A DNA stretch of 34,401 bases from Bacteroidales bacterium. GTDB lineage: Bacteria; Bacteroidota; Bacteroidia; Bacteroidales; P3. The notes under the pieces are model-generated. The model had not been told where the DNA came from. It saw only the letters and a program-made list of their open reading frames with translations, and did no database searches. How positions within the stretch are numbered: position 1 is the stretch's first letter; each line of letters starts with the position of its first letter. Below are positions 23,339 to 30,646 of this stretch, one piece after another. Made by a program: the position numbers and the translations under genes. Where the stretch lies: the NCBI GenBank assembly GCA_031272705.1, contig JAISTG010000076.1, positions 83,204 to 117,604 on the forward strand, given 5' to 3'.

Positions 23339-25720
23339 TTACTTGCAGTCTTTAAGAATTTCATCAAGTTCTATTTCCGTTTTCACCTTAACATCGCGGG
23401 CTTTGCTGCCGTTAGGCGGTCCGACTATACCTGCGGCTTCAAGTTGATCCATAATTCTTCCCGCTCTGTTGTAACCCAAAGCCATTTTACGCTGTAACAA
23501 CGAAGTACTTCCGTGCTGATGAAGCACTACAAGACGAGCCGCCTGTTCAAATTCGTTATCCACTGAACGAGGATCCAAATCCTTGTTTGGAGCATCGTTT
23601 TCATCAAGATATTCTGGCAGTTTGAAGGTTTCGGGATAACCTCGCTGCGAACCAATAAAATCGGCTACCTTTTCAATCTCATCGGTATCTATTAAGGCAC
23701 ATTGCAAACGGATAAGGTCATTTCCTGTTGAAATAAGCATATCTCCACGACCTATAAGTTGGTCGGCTCCTGAAGAATCAAGTATGGTGCGGCTGTCAAT
23801 CTTTGAACTGACCTTAAACGCTATGCGGGCAGGAAAGTTAGCCTTGATAGTTCCCGTGATTATATTAACAGACGGACGCTGAGTAGCAATAATTAAATGA
23901 ATTCCAACGGCTCTTGCCAACTGTGCAAGTCGTGCAATAGGAAGTTCTATTTCTTTTCCAGCCGTCATAATCAAGTCTGCAAACTCATCAATAACCAAAA
24001 CAATGTAAGGTAAATAACGATGTCCGTCAACCGGACTTAACTTTCGTGCAATGAATTTTAGATTATACTCACTTATTTTTCTAACCTGCGCCGTTTTTAA
24101 CAGGTCATACCGCTGATCCATCTCAATACAGAGTGAATTTAACGTACGAACAACCTTATGAGTATCGGTTATTATTGCATCTTCCGAGTCAGGCAATTTG
24201 GCAAGATAATGTTTCTCTATCTTGGAATAAAGAGACAATTCAACTTTCTTCGGATCAACCATAACGAATTTCAATTCCGCAGGATGTTTCTTATATAATA
24301 AAGAAGAGATAATAGCATTTAACCCAACGGATTTACCCTGTCCTGTTGCTCCAGCCATCAATAAATGTGGCATTTTAGCCAAATCGGTAACGTATGGCTC
24401 ACTTGATATGGTTTTTCCTATGGCAATAGGCAAGTCAAACTTATTGTTTGTAAAGGCAGATGACTCAAGCATTGATTTCATTGAAACTATTTGAGGTTTG
24501 GAGTTAGGAACTTCAATTCCTATTGTACCTCTGCCCGGTAGTGGAGCAATGATACGAATACCCAAAGCCGACAAACTCAATGCTATATCATCTTCCAAAT
24601 TCTTTATTTTACTAATTCGTATTCCCGGAGCAGGCACAATTTCATACAAAGTAACCGTTGGACCGGGCGTTGCAGTGATTTTGACAATTTCTATGCCGTA
24701 ATTACGCAGAGTTTCTACTATTCGTTCCTTGTTTGCAACAAGTTCGTCTTTTGTAACAGCCTCATTACGTTCCTCATAATTGACAAGAAAATCCAAGGGA
24801 GGAAGTTTGTAATCACGTAAATCTTCTTGGGGGTCGTAAGGTTCGTCAATGGTATGATGATCAAGTTCTTCCTGCAAGTCTTCCAGTTCTTCGTCTATTT
24901 CCTCATCAGGTTTCTCCGTAAGAATATGGATTTGTGTGTTGATTTTTTCTATTTCAAACTCAACATCGTCTTTGAATGGTTCGTTATTCTGTTCCGTATG
25001 AATGGATTGAGGTTTTACTATTTCGAAATCTTCCATCAAAGGTACTGTTTCTTTTTCAGCATTTTCCAAAACGCTGTTACTGTTTGCCGAAACGTCATTG
25101 CAATTTTCTAAAATATCATTCCCTTTTTCCGTAACCGGTTTTCGTTTGAATATCCTCAAAAACCAGCGATAACGAACGCCAAAAAGCAACATCGGAAGAG
25201 TGATTGTAATGAACAAAAGTACTAATCCATTGCCCAATTTGCCCATAAAACCAATCAGCCATAGATTTATAATAATGCCGACCGCACCTGCAAAATTTTC
25301 CCATGGCTCTTTATCGGCAAGCAAAATAACAAAGCCGACAACGTATGAAAACCATAGCATAATGAGAAGCAATGTTATGACATTACGTCCAAAAGACTGT
25401 TTTCCAACATTAAATATCCGTAAACCGATAAAAACTAAAAGCGGTATGTAACCAAAAGACGCTATACCGAAAGTATATTTTATCAGGTTATAAGATACAA
25501 AATCTCCTATCGTTCCTGCCCAGTTTCTTTCCTTATCAATGAAAAATGACAGAAATCCAACCAAACAAAACAAGGCAAAGAAGCAAAGAAATACGCCAAT
25601 AACCCTTGCAAATTGAGGAGATTTAATTCCTCTACCCAATATTTGCAAAAAAGGTTCGTCTTTCTTTGCCTGAATGTCTTTTTTGTATGTTTCGGCTTTG
25701 CTTTTGGCTTTTTTCGGCAT
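23339..25720 (-). CDS. ftsK: DNA translocase FtsK
   Basis: 793 residues. The N-terminus has four membrane segments (about 38-60, 88-104, 113-135, 145-185) that place it at the division septum. An acidic linker (about 200-300, many Asp and Glu) follows. The motor has Walker A GATGQGKS (457-464), Walker B VLVIDEFAD (574-582) and the ATQRPSVNIITG segment. The C-terminal winged-helix gamma domain (GSTSLLQRKMALGYNRAGRIMDQLEAAGIVGP) recognises polar DNA motifs. FtsK pumps chromosomal DNA and activates XerCD during division. It starts 12 nt after the stop of the upstream secreted-protein gene, with which it shares an operon. Confidence 0.97.
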   Translation of the reverse strand: MPKKAKSKAETYKKDIQAKKDEPFLQILGRGIKSPQFARVIGVFLCFFALFCLVGFLSFFIDKERNWAGTIGDFVSYNLIKYTFGIASFGYIPLLVFIGLRIFNVGKQSFGRNVITLLLIMLWFSYVVGFVILLADKEPWENFAGAVGIIINLWLIGFMGKLGNGLVLLFITITLPMLLFGVRYRWFLRIFKRKPVTEKGNDILENCNDVSANSNSVLENAEKETVPLMEDFEIVKPQSIHTEQNNEPFKDDVEFEIEKINTQIHILTEKPDEEIDEELEDLQEELDHHTIDEPYDPQEDLRDYKLPPLDFLVNYEERNEAVTKDELVANKERIVETLRNYGIEIVKITATPGPTVTLYEIVPAPGIRISKIKNLEDDIALSLSALGIRIIAPLPGRGTIGIEVPNSKPQIVSMKSMLESSAFTNNKFDLPIAIGKTISSEPYVTDLAKMPHLLMAGATGQGKSVGLNAIISSLLYKKHPAELKFVMVDPKKVELSLYSKIEKHYLAKLPDSEDAIITDTHKVVRTLNSLCIEMDQRYDLLKTAQVRKISEYNLKFIARKLSPVDGHRYLPYIVLVIDEFADLIMTAGKEIELPIARLAQLARAVGIHLIIATQRPSVNIITGTIKANFPARIAFKVSSKIDSRTILDSSGADQLIGRGDMLISTGNDLIRLQCALIDTDEIEKVADFIGSQRGYPETFKLPEYLDENDAPNKDLDPRSVDNEFEQAARLVVLHQHGSTSLLQRKMALGYNRAGRIMDQLEAAGIVGPPNGSKARDVKVKTEIELDEILKDCK

Positions 25721-25732
25721 TGTTAGATACTG

Positions 25733-26428
25733 TTAAATATCATCATCTCCGCCACCATAAGCCTTCATCAAAAGTTTGAATAACTCTTCAATCTCATCTT
25801 CGGTTTGTTCTGTGTAACCTGTCTCAAGCATAAGGTCGGTATCTTTTACTCCACCTTCTTTCAACTCTGATGCTTCAAACTTTATGACTACACCTGCCTG
25901 CTTAAATTCCATCGTAAATTCAAAAGGCATTGCTTTAAGTCCGTCATAAAAGGCTAAATCCATTGCAGGACCTACCTCATCGCAAACCCAGATGGTTTCT
26001 TTGTCTTCTTCTCCGTCATCATTTTTGGTTACAACATTTACTTCCTTTACCGTTTTGCCCGCAAGCGTCTTTGTATTGCCGGTAAAAGTAAAGGTTGATT
26101 TGGCAAAATCCTCATCCGTAACCTTTTTACGCATATACCATTTGCCCTGAACGCCATCAACAGGCACTTGAGAGAAGTCCCACATAAAGGTAACACTCTT
26201 TGCTGTTGCGTTTGTGATTACCGTAGCACCTGAAGAAAACATATCAATAAACTTTGTCTTGTTTTCAAACACCTTTATTTCATATTCGGTTGGTGCTTGC
26301 GGCGAAACAGCCCCTTCATAACTTAATTTGTACTTCACAGTACCTTTCCATTTTCCCTGCTGTGCCTGAACGGTAAAAGCCGAAGTAAATAAGGCACAAG
26401 CCATTAACGATAAAACGTATCTCTTCAT
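25733..26428 (-). CDS. Exported protein, DUF4412-like
   Basis: 231 residues with a signal peptide (MACALFTSAFTVQAQ). The mature part is beta-rich, beginning WKGTVKYKLSYEG and EIKVFENKTKFIDMFSSG, a pattern I associate with the DUF4412 family of Bacteroidota exported proteins. The last 35 residues are strongly acidic (TEDEIEELF, GGGDDDI). It lies directly upstream of ftsK (12-nt gap). The ftsK neighbour in this phylum is often a LolA-type lipoprotein carrier; this protein does not clearly show LolA features, so that identity is not claimed. Function unknown. Confidence 0.75.
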   Translation of the reverse strand: MKRYVLSLMACALFTSAFTVQAQQGKWKGTVKYKLSYEGAVSPQAPTEYEIKVFENKTKFIDMFSSGATVITNATAKSVTFMWDFSQVPVDGVQGKWYMRKKVTDEDFAKSTFTFTGNTKTLAGKTVKEVNVVTKNDDGEEDKETIWVCDEVGPAMDLAFYDGLKAMPFEFTMEFKQAGVVIKFEASELKEGGVKDTDLMLETGYTEQTEDEIEELFKLLMKAYGGGDDDI

Positions 26429-26471
26429 AAGAATAGTGTTTTTTTTTTATTGTTTCTGTTATTTGAAAGTG

Positions 26472-26479
26472 CAAAAGTA
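26472..26479 (-). promoter_or_regulatory. -7 box for the DUF4412-like/ftsK operon
   Basis: Minus strand TACTTTTG about 43 nt before the start codon; no convincing TTG at the normal spacing. Confidence 0.5.
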
Positions 26480-26539
26480 TAAAAAGTTTTTGAATCACTA
26501 AATCTTTTTATTAAAAATCTTTTATGAATTAACCTTTAT

Positions 26540-26562
26540 TGTCAGTGTGGCTCACGCTGATA
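26540..26562. repeat. Operator-like inverted repeat upstream of the C1B peptidase
   Basis: TCAGTGTG and CACGCTGA (26542-26549 and 26553-26560) are inverted repeats with one G-T mismatch and a 3-nt centre, extendable by two weaker pairs on each side. It is a GC-rich island in AT-rich sequence, 22 nt upstream of the -7 box at 26584. Confidence 0.5.
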
Positions 26563-26583
26563 CGTAATTTAATTTTTTTTTAT

Positions 26584-26591
26584 TACTTTTG
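26584..26591 (+). promoter_or_regulatory. -7 box of the C1B peptidase gene
   Basis: TACTTTTG 32 nt before the ATG at 26624. The -33 region has no TTG but lies next to the inverted repeat at 26540-26562. Confidence 0.55.
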
Positions 26592-26623
26592 CCGCTCGAA
26601 AATAAGCAAAACAGATATTAAAA

Positions 26624-28678
26624 ATGAAAGTCAAAAAAACAGTTTTATTGAATGTAGCCTTGCTGGCTTGCGGGTTTGGCATTATGGCTCAGAATCAAGG
26701 ATTGAGTGAAAAGGATTTAAGTAAAATACAAAGCGGATACACTTCTTCCGCAAGCGATAAGGCATTAAAAAACATTATTGCCAACGGAAAAATTAACCAG
26801 TTAGCCAAAAATATGGATAATGAGAGCAATTATGATACTTATTTTTCCAATCGTGTTGCGTCAAAAGGAATTAGCGACCAGAAGTCATCGGGAAGATGTT
26901 GGCTCTTTACGGGATTAAATGTATTGCGTTCGGAAATGATAGCCAAATATAACCTCGGAGCGTTTCAGTTTTCTCAGGATTACATTTTCTTTTATGACCA
27001 GTTGGAGAAGTCAAATCTCTTTCTGTCGTTGATTATTCAGCATATAAAGGAACCGTTGGACAGTAAGGATAACGAATGGCTGCTAAAGAATGCAATAGGT
27101 GACGGAGGTCAATTCACAGGAGTTTCAGACCTTATTATGAAATATGGTCTTGTGCCGTCGAGTGTTCAGCCTGAGACCTATAATTCCGACAATACGCGAA
27201 AGATAAGCGAATTGATTACCCTTAAATTAAAGGAATACGCTTTGGAATTGCGGGATATGTATGCCAATAAAAAGGCTTCGCAGTTGGAGAATCGCAGAAT
27301 AGAAATGTTGTCTGTGATTTACAGAATGTTGGTTTTGGCTTACGGAGAGCCGGTTAAGGAATTTACATACACACTTCGCGATGCCGCAGGAAAGGAATTA
27401 GCAACCAAAACCTTCACACCAAAATCCTTTTACACGGAATACATAAATAGAGACCTGACCAACGATTATGTAATGTTAATGAACGACCCTTCTCGTGATT
27501 ATTACAAACTTTATGAGATTGAATACGACCGTCACGTTATTGATGGGCATAATTGGCAATATATCAATCTTCCTATTGAGGACATAAAACAGGCTGCCAT
27601 AGCGTCAATAAAGGACAGCACTATGATGTATTTCTCCTGTGATGTGGGTAAATTTCTCAATTCGGAGAAAGGACTTTTGGATATAAACGAATACGACTAC
27701 GAATCGCTCTTCGGCACTGCCTTTCCTATGGACAAGAAACAGCGAATTCAGACTTTTGCAAGCGGCTCTTCGCATGCCATGACTCTTTGTGCTGTGGATT
27801 TGGACAAGGACAATAATCCAAAGAAATGGCTGGTTGAAAATTCATGGGGAGCGTCTTCGGGATGGCAGGGACACCTTATTATGACCGACAAATGGTTCAA
27901 TGAATATATGTTTCGTTTGGTTGTGGAGAAGCAGTATTGCTCTTCGAAGGTATTGGACGTGCTTAAACAGAAGCCGATTATGCTTCCGCCGTGGGATCCT
28001 ATGTTTTCACCCGACACCGATTCCGATACCGACACCGTGAATAATAATAACGAAATGGCGTTAGACCGTTACGACACAAAGCAAGACAACGAAAACGCCA
28101 ACCTTACGGACGATGAATCCACTGTATTCGAGGATGATTCGGAGGAAGCGTGGTATAAAATTACCGAAATGGACGACCTTTACAACAACATCAGCAACAA
28201 TTTGGACGCAATGACCGAAGAGGACTCCGACAACCTGTTACAATTTGTCAGATACGCCGATGACGAGAGCCGAATAGAGCCTTATAATAATGAGGATAAC
28301 CTTCGTCCTATCAATACTTTGTATCGTGTTTATAAGTACCCCGAAGGCAACAACATAATCTACATCGGCGAGGTCATTTTCAACGAAAATCAGGCTTGGG
28401 ACTTCTTTTACGAACGTATCTACAACGACGGCAAACTTGTGTTCTTTTCTCGTAAATACAACACGTTCAATTCGGGTTGCACACAGGTCGCTTTCGAGTG
28501 TTCAAAGTACTATTGGTCACCACAGAACAAACTGATACGCAAGACATACGACATTTACGACGTGCATAACAACAAACTGAGCAAAAGCAACTGCTGGATG
28601 CTACGAGAGAATTACGAAAAATATCCGTTCTTAACGGACTTCCTCGCCGCCAACCCGCTGTCCATAATGACGGAATAA
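26624..28678 (+). CDS. Exported C1B cysteine peptidase (bleomycin-hydrolase/PepC type) with extra C-terminal domain
   Basis: 684 residues with a signal peptide (LLNVALLACGFGIMAQ). The papain-fold C1B catalytic residues are all present: Gln86 and Cys92 in DQKSSGRCW, His384 in GSSHAMTL and Asn406 in ENSWG. The aminopeptidase core ends at the typical LPPWDPM (454-460). About 223 more residues follow, beyond the usual family end: an acidic, Asp/Asn-rich linker (461 to about 515) and a compact-looking domain (about 515-684) with YRVYKYPEGNNIIYIGEV and many aromatic residues, which I do not recognise. The signal peptide places the enzyme outside the cytoplasm, unlike classic PepC. It is monocistronic and followed by array E. 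Confidence 0.92.
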   Translation: MKVKKTVLLNVALLACGFGIMAQNQGLSEKDLSKIQSGYTSSASDKALKNIIANGKINQLAKNMDNESNYDTYFSNRVASKGISDQKSSGRCWLFTGLNVLRSEMIAKYNLGAFQFSQDYIFFYDQLEKSNLFLSLIIQHIKEPLDSKDNEWLLKNAIGDGGQFTGVSDLIMKYGLVPSSVQPETYNSDNTRKISELITLKLKEYALELRDMYANKKASQLENRRIEMLSVIYRMLVLAYGEPVKEFTYTLRDAAGKELATKTFTPKSFYTEYINRDLTNDYVMLMNDPSRDYYKLYEIEYDRHVIDGHNWQYINLPIEDIKQAAIASIKDSTMMYFSCDVGKFLNSEKGLLDINEYDYESLFGTAFPMDKKQRIQTFASGSSHAMTLCAVDLDKDNNPKKWLVENSWGASSGWQGHLIMTDKWFNEYMFRLVVEKQYCSSKVLDVLKQKPIMLPPWDPMFSPDTDSDTDTVNNNNEMALDRYDTKQDNENANLTDDESTVFEDDSEEAWYKITEMDDLYNNISNNLDAMTEEDSDNLLQFVRYADDESRIEPYNNEDNLRPINTLYRVYKYPEGNNIIYIGEVIFNENQAWDFFYERIYNDGKLVFFSRKYNTFNSGCTQVAFECSKYYWSPQNKLIRKTYDIYDVHNNKLSKSNCWMLRENYEKYPFLTDFLAANPLSIMTE

Positions 28679-28802
28679 GGTTTCGGCGACACATAACTCT
28701 TTGTCTTTATTTTTCATTTTAATTTATAAATGTATTTAATGGGGGTTACGATGGGATCTATTTTAGATTCTGTTGTACCCTTTTTTTTTTACATTTTTTG
28801 GG

Positions 28803-29275
28803 AATCCCGACTTATTTTCACCAAATCTCATTATATTTTTCCAAAAAATCACTATAATTTCATTAAATCTCACTATAATTTTGTGAAAACCCGTTATATT
28901 TTCACAGAATCCCGACTTATTATCCCCTAACCCCATTATATTTTTCCAAAAACCCCTTTCAAAAGTACCCTAACCCCGTTTCATTTCGGCGAAAGCCCGT
29001 TTCAAAATTTTTAGGGCGGGATTTCGTTAGGAGACTTTCGCCGAAAGTCAAAATAAGTTTCGCCGAAAGTTAAGTGGACTTTCGGCGAAACCCTCCTCCA
29101 CTTTCGGCGAAAGTCAAGTAAGGTTTCGGCGAAAGTCTCCTAACGAAATCCCGCCCTAAATTTTTGAAACGGGGTTAGGGTACTTTTGAAAGGGGTGCTT
29201 GGGAAATTATAATGGGGTTCAGGAAAAATTGAAAGCGGTTTTTGGAAAATTATGACGGGATTTTGCAATTTTGAG
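28803..29275. repeat. Array E: about 470 bp of 21-22-nt phased units
   Basis: Seven units of exactly 21 nt start at 28803, 28824, 28845, 28866, 28887, 28908 and 28929 (pattern AATCCCG or AATCTCA, then TTATATTTT-like). The phase continues in 21- or 22-nt steps to about 29275. In the middle, five units start at 29036, 29058, 29080, 29102 and 29124 with TTTCGCCGAAA (first two) or its reverse complement TTTCGGCGAAA (last three), at an exact 22-nt period. Right-hand units mirror left-hand ones. It occupies most of the 733-nt gap between the peptidase and the acyl carrier protein; no convincing gene is seen in that gap. Confidence 0.88.
28953..29195. repeat. Giant imperfect palindrome inside array E
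   Basis: 28953-28983 is the exact reverse complement of 29165-29195 (31 bp) and 29010-29046 of 29124-29160 (37 bp). Between the two left arms there is one extra 21-nt unit (about 28984-29004) and two extra T. The central loop (29047-29123, 77 nt) holds three more TTTCGSCGAAA units. Confidence 0.93.
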
Positions 29276-29339
29276 CCTTCGTTTTGTGATTATGAAAACG
29301 AATTTAATGACTGTAAATTAGGATGTTATGATAACGATG

Positions 29340-29370
29340 TTTGGTAATTTGAAAATTTATTGTAATTTTG
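29340..29370 (+). promoter_or_regulatory. Promoter of the acyl carrier protein gene
   Basis: -33 TTTG at 29340-29343 and -7 TAATTTTG at 29363-29370 with a 19-nt spacer, 41 nt before the ATG at 29412. It supports that start rather than upstream ATGs. Confidence 0.7.
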
Positions 29371-29411
29371 CAACCGCAAATCAAGCAAACGATAATCTAA
29401 TTTCTAAAAGT

Positions 29412-29666
29412 ATGACAAGAGAAGAAATAAACGCAAAAGTAAAACATTTTTTGGTGGAAGAGATTGAGGTTGAGGAAACTGCAATAACGCCGGAGGCTCA
29501 CCTGAAAGACGATTTGGGCATTGATAGTTTGGACTTCGTGGATATTGTTGTGATTGTTGAGCGTTATTTTGGCTTCAAAATAAAGGCGGAGGAAATGGCT
29601 AACGTCCAAACCCTAAGCCAGTTCTGCGATTACATAGAGGCAAAGGTCGGCAACAAAGAGGGCTAA
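29412..29666 (+). CDS. Acyl carrier protein
   Basis: 84 residues (MTREEINAKV). Ser39 in LGIDSLDFVDIV is the expected phosphopantetheine attachment site, and the four-helix ACP pattern is complete. The start at 29412 follows the promoter; a longer reading from 29328 would include the -7 box. Its stop overlaps the next start (TAATG at 29664-29668). Pairing with an acyltransferase, away from other fatty-acid genes, suggests a specialised ACP that hands a particular acyl chain to that enzyme instead of the general fatty-acid ACP. Confidence 0.95.
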   Translation: MTREEINAKVKHFLVEEIEVEETAITPEAHLKDDLGIDSLDFVDIVVIVERYFGFKIKAEEMANVQTLSQFCDYIEAKVGNKEG

Positions 29667-30580
29667 TGACTCCTGCAAAACGCTGGAAGGGTTCAACGGG
29701 CGGCGGTTGGACGGGGCAGATGCTGCTTCTTGTGTTGTTTCGGCTTGGTTTGCTGCGTTTTAGTTACGTTTTTATGGCGGCGATTGTGCCGTTCTATATG
29801 ATTTTTAACCGCAAGGGTTTCAACGCAATCTATTCTTATTTTCGTCTTCGTTTGGGTTATTCTCGTGCAAAAGCGTTCCGTAAAACTTATCGCAATCATT
29901 ATCTTTTCGGACAGGTGATTCTGGATCGTTTTGCGGTCTTTGCAGGAAAACGGAATTTGTTTTCGGTGGAAGTGATTGGCGAAGAGTATTTTACGAAACT
30001 TTCCAACGGAACAACAGGTTTTGTGATGGCTAATTCACACGTTGGTAATGCGGAAATAGGAGGCTATTTGCTGAAAGCCAAAGCAAAAAAGGTCAATGTC
30101 CTTGTGTATCACGGCGAAACGAAAGTCGTAAAGGCAAATCGTCAAAGGATTTTGGAGGAAAATAATATCGCTTTAATACCTGTTCAAAACGATATGTCGC
30201 ATATTTTTTTCATCAATTCGGCACTACGTAACGGAGAGATACTCAGCGTTTTCTGCGACAGGACATATTTAACTGACGAAAGGTCAAACAAGATACGGCA
30301 CTGCAATTTTATGGGAGCAAAAGCGGCGTTTCCAATAGGGACTTTTGAGTTGGCGGTACGGTTTAAGATGGAAATGATAGCCCTTTTTGCGGTAAAGAAA
30401 TCGGCACGGAAATACGTGATTTACGTTTGCCCGCTGTCCATTGAGCCGTCGGCAACAACCAAAGAAGAAAAGGTGATGATGTATCTTGATAAGTACGTTA
30501 CGGAATTGGAAACCGTTCTTTCGCAATACCCCGAACAATGGTTTAATTACTACGATTTCTGGGATTTATCCCCCGAATGA
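29666..30580 (+). CDS. LpxL/HtrB-family lysophospholipid-type acyltransferase
   Basis: 304 residues of the lipid A late-acyltransferase family. One membrane segment (about 30-46) precedes the cytoplasm-facing catalytic domain with the HX4E motif, His125 to Glu130 in NSHVGNAE, followed by NVLVYHGE, SVFCDRTYL and MGAKAAFPIGTFELA. Family members move acyl groups from ACP to lipid A or other lipids. Relatives near dedicated ACPs occur in flexirubin/aryl-polyene clusters and in aminolipid synthesis, but no ketosynthase or other cluster gene is present here, so the acceptor is unknown. It is translationally coupled to the ACP by a one-base overlap. Confidence 0.88.
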   Translation: MTPAKRWKGSTGGGWTGQMLLLVLFRLGLLRFSYVFMAAIVPFYMIFNRKGFNAIYSYFRLRLGYSRAKAFRKTYRNHYLFGQVILDRFAVFAGKRNLFSVEVIGEEYFTKLSNGTTGFVMANSHVGNAEIGGYLLKAKAKKVNVLVYHGETKVVKANRQRILEENNIALIPVQNDMSHIFFINSALRNGEILSVFCDRTYLTDERSNKIRHCNFMGAKAAFPIGTFELAVRFKMEMIALFAVKKSARKYVIYVCPLSIEPSATTKEEKVMMYLDKYVTELETVLSQYPEQWFNYYDFWDLSPE

Positions 30581-30592
30581 ACATCACAAAAC

Positions 30593-30632
30593 AAAAAAAG
30601 AGCAGATTGAATTGACAATCTGCTCTTTTTTT
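30593..30632. terminator. Bidirectional terminator
   Basis: A perfect 17-bp stem (30593-30609 with 30616-30632) has a 6-nt loop, with A-run and T-run at the ends so it can work on both strands. It lies between the convergent acyltransferase and T9SS-protein genes. Confidence 0.92.
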
Positions 30633-30646
30633 ATCGTGATGTGTAG

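Noticed and set aside
28730..28930. 66-codon plus-strand reading frame after the peptidase gene
   Set aside because: It lies within array E; the repeated Ser-His-Tyr pattern is just the 21-nt period translated (seven codons per unit). No promoter or start context supports it.
8754..29275. CRISPR arrays as an explanation of the phased repeats
   Set aside because: The whole unit is only 21-22 nt, cores flip orientation, the variable parts are 10-12 nt and partly palindromic, and no cas gene is present.
29328..29411. N-terminal extension of the acyl carrier protein
   Set aside because: The extension contains a canonical promoter (29340-29370), and MTREEINAKV is the normal ACP beginning.
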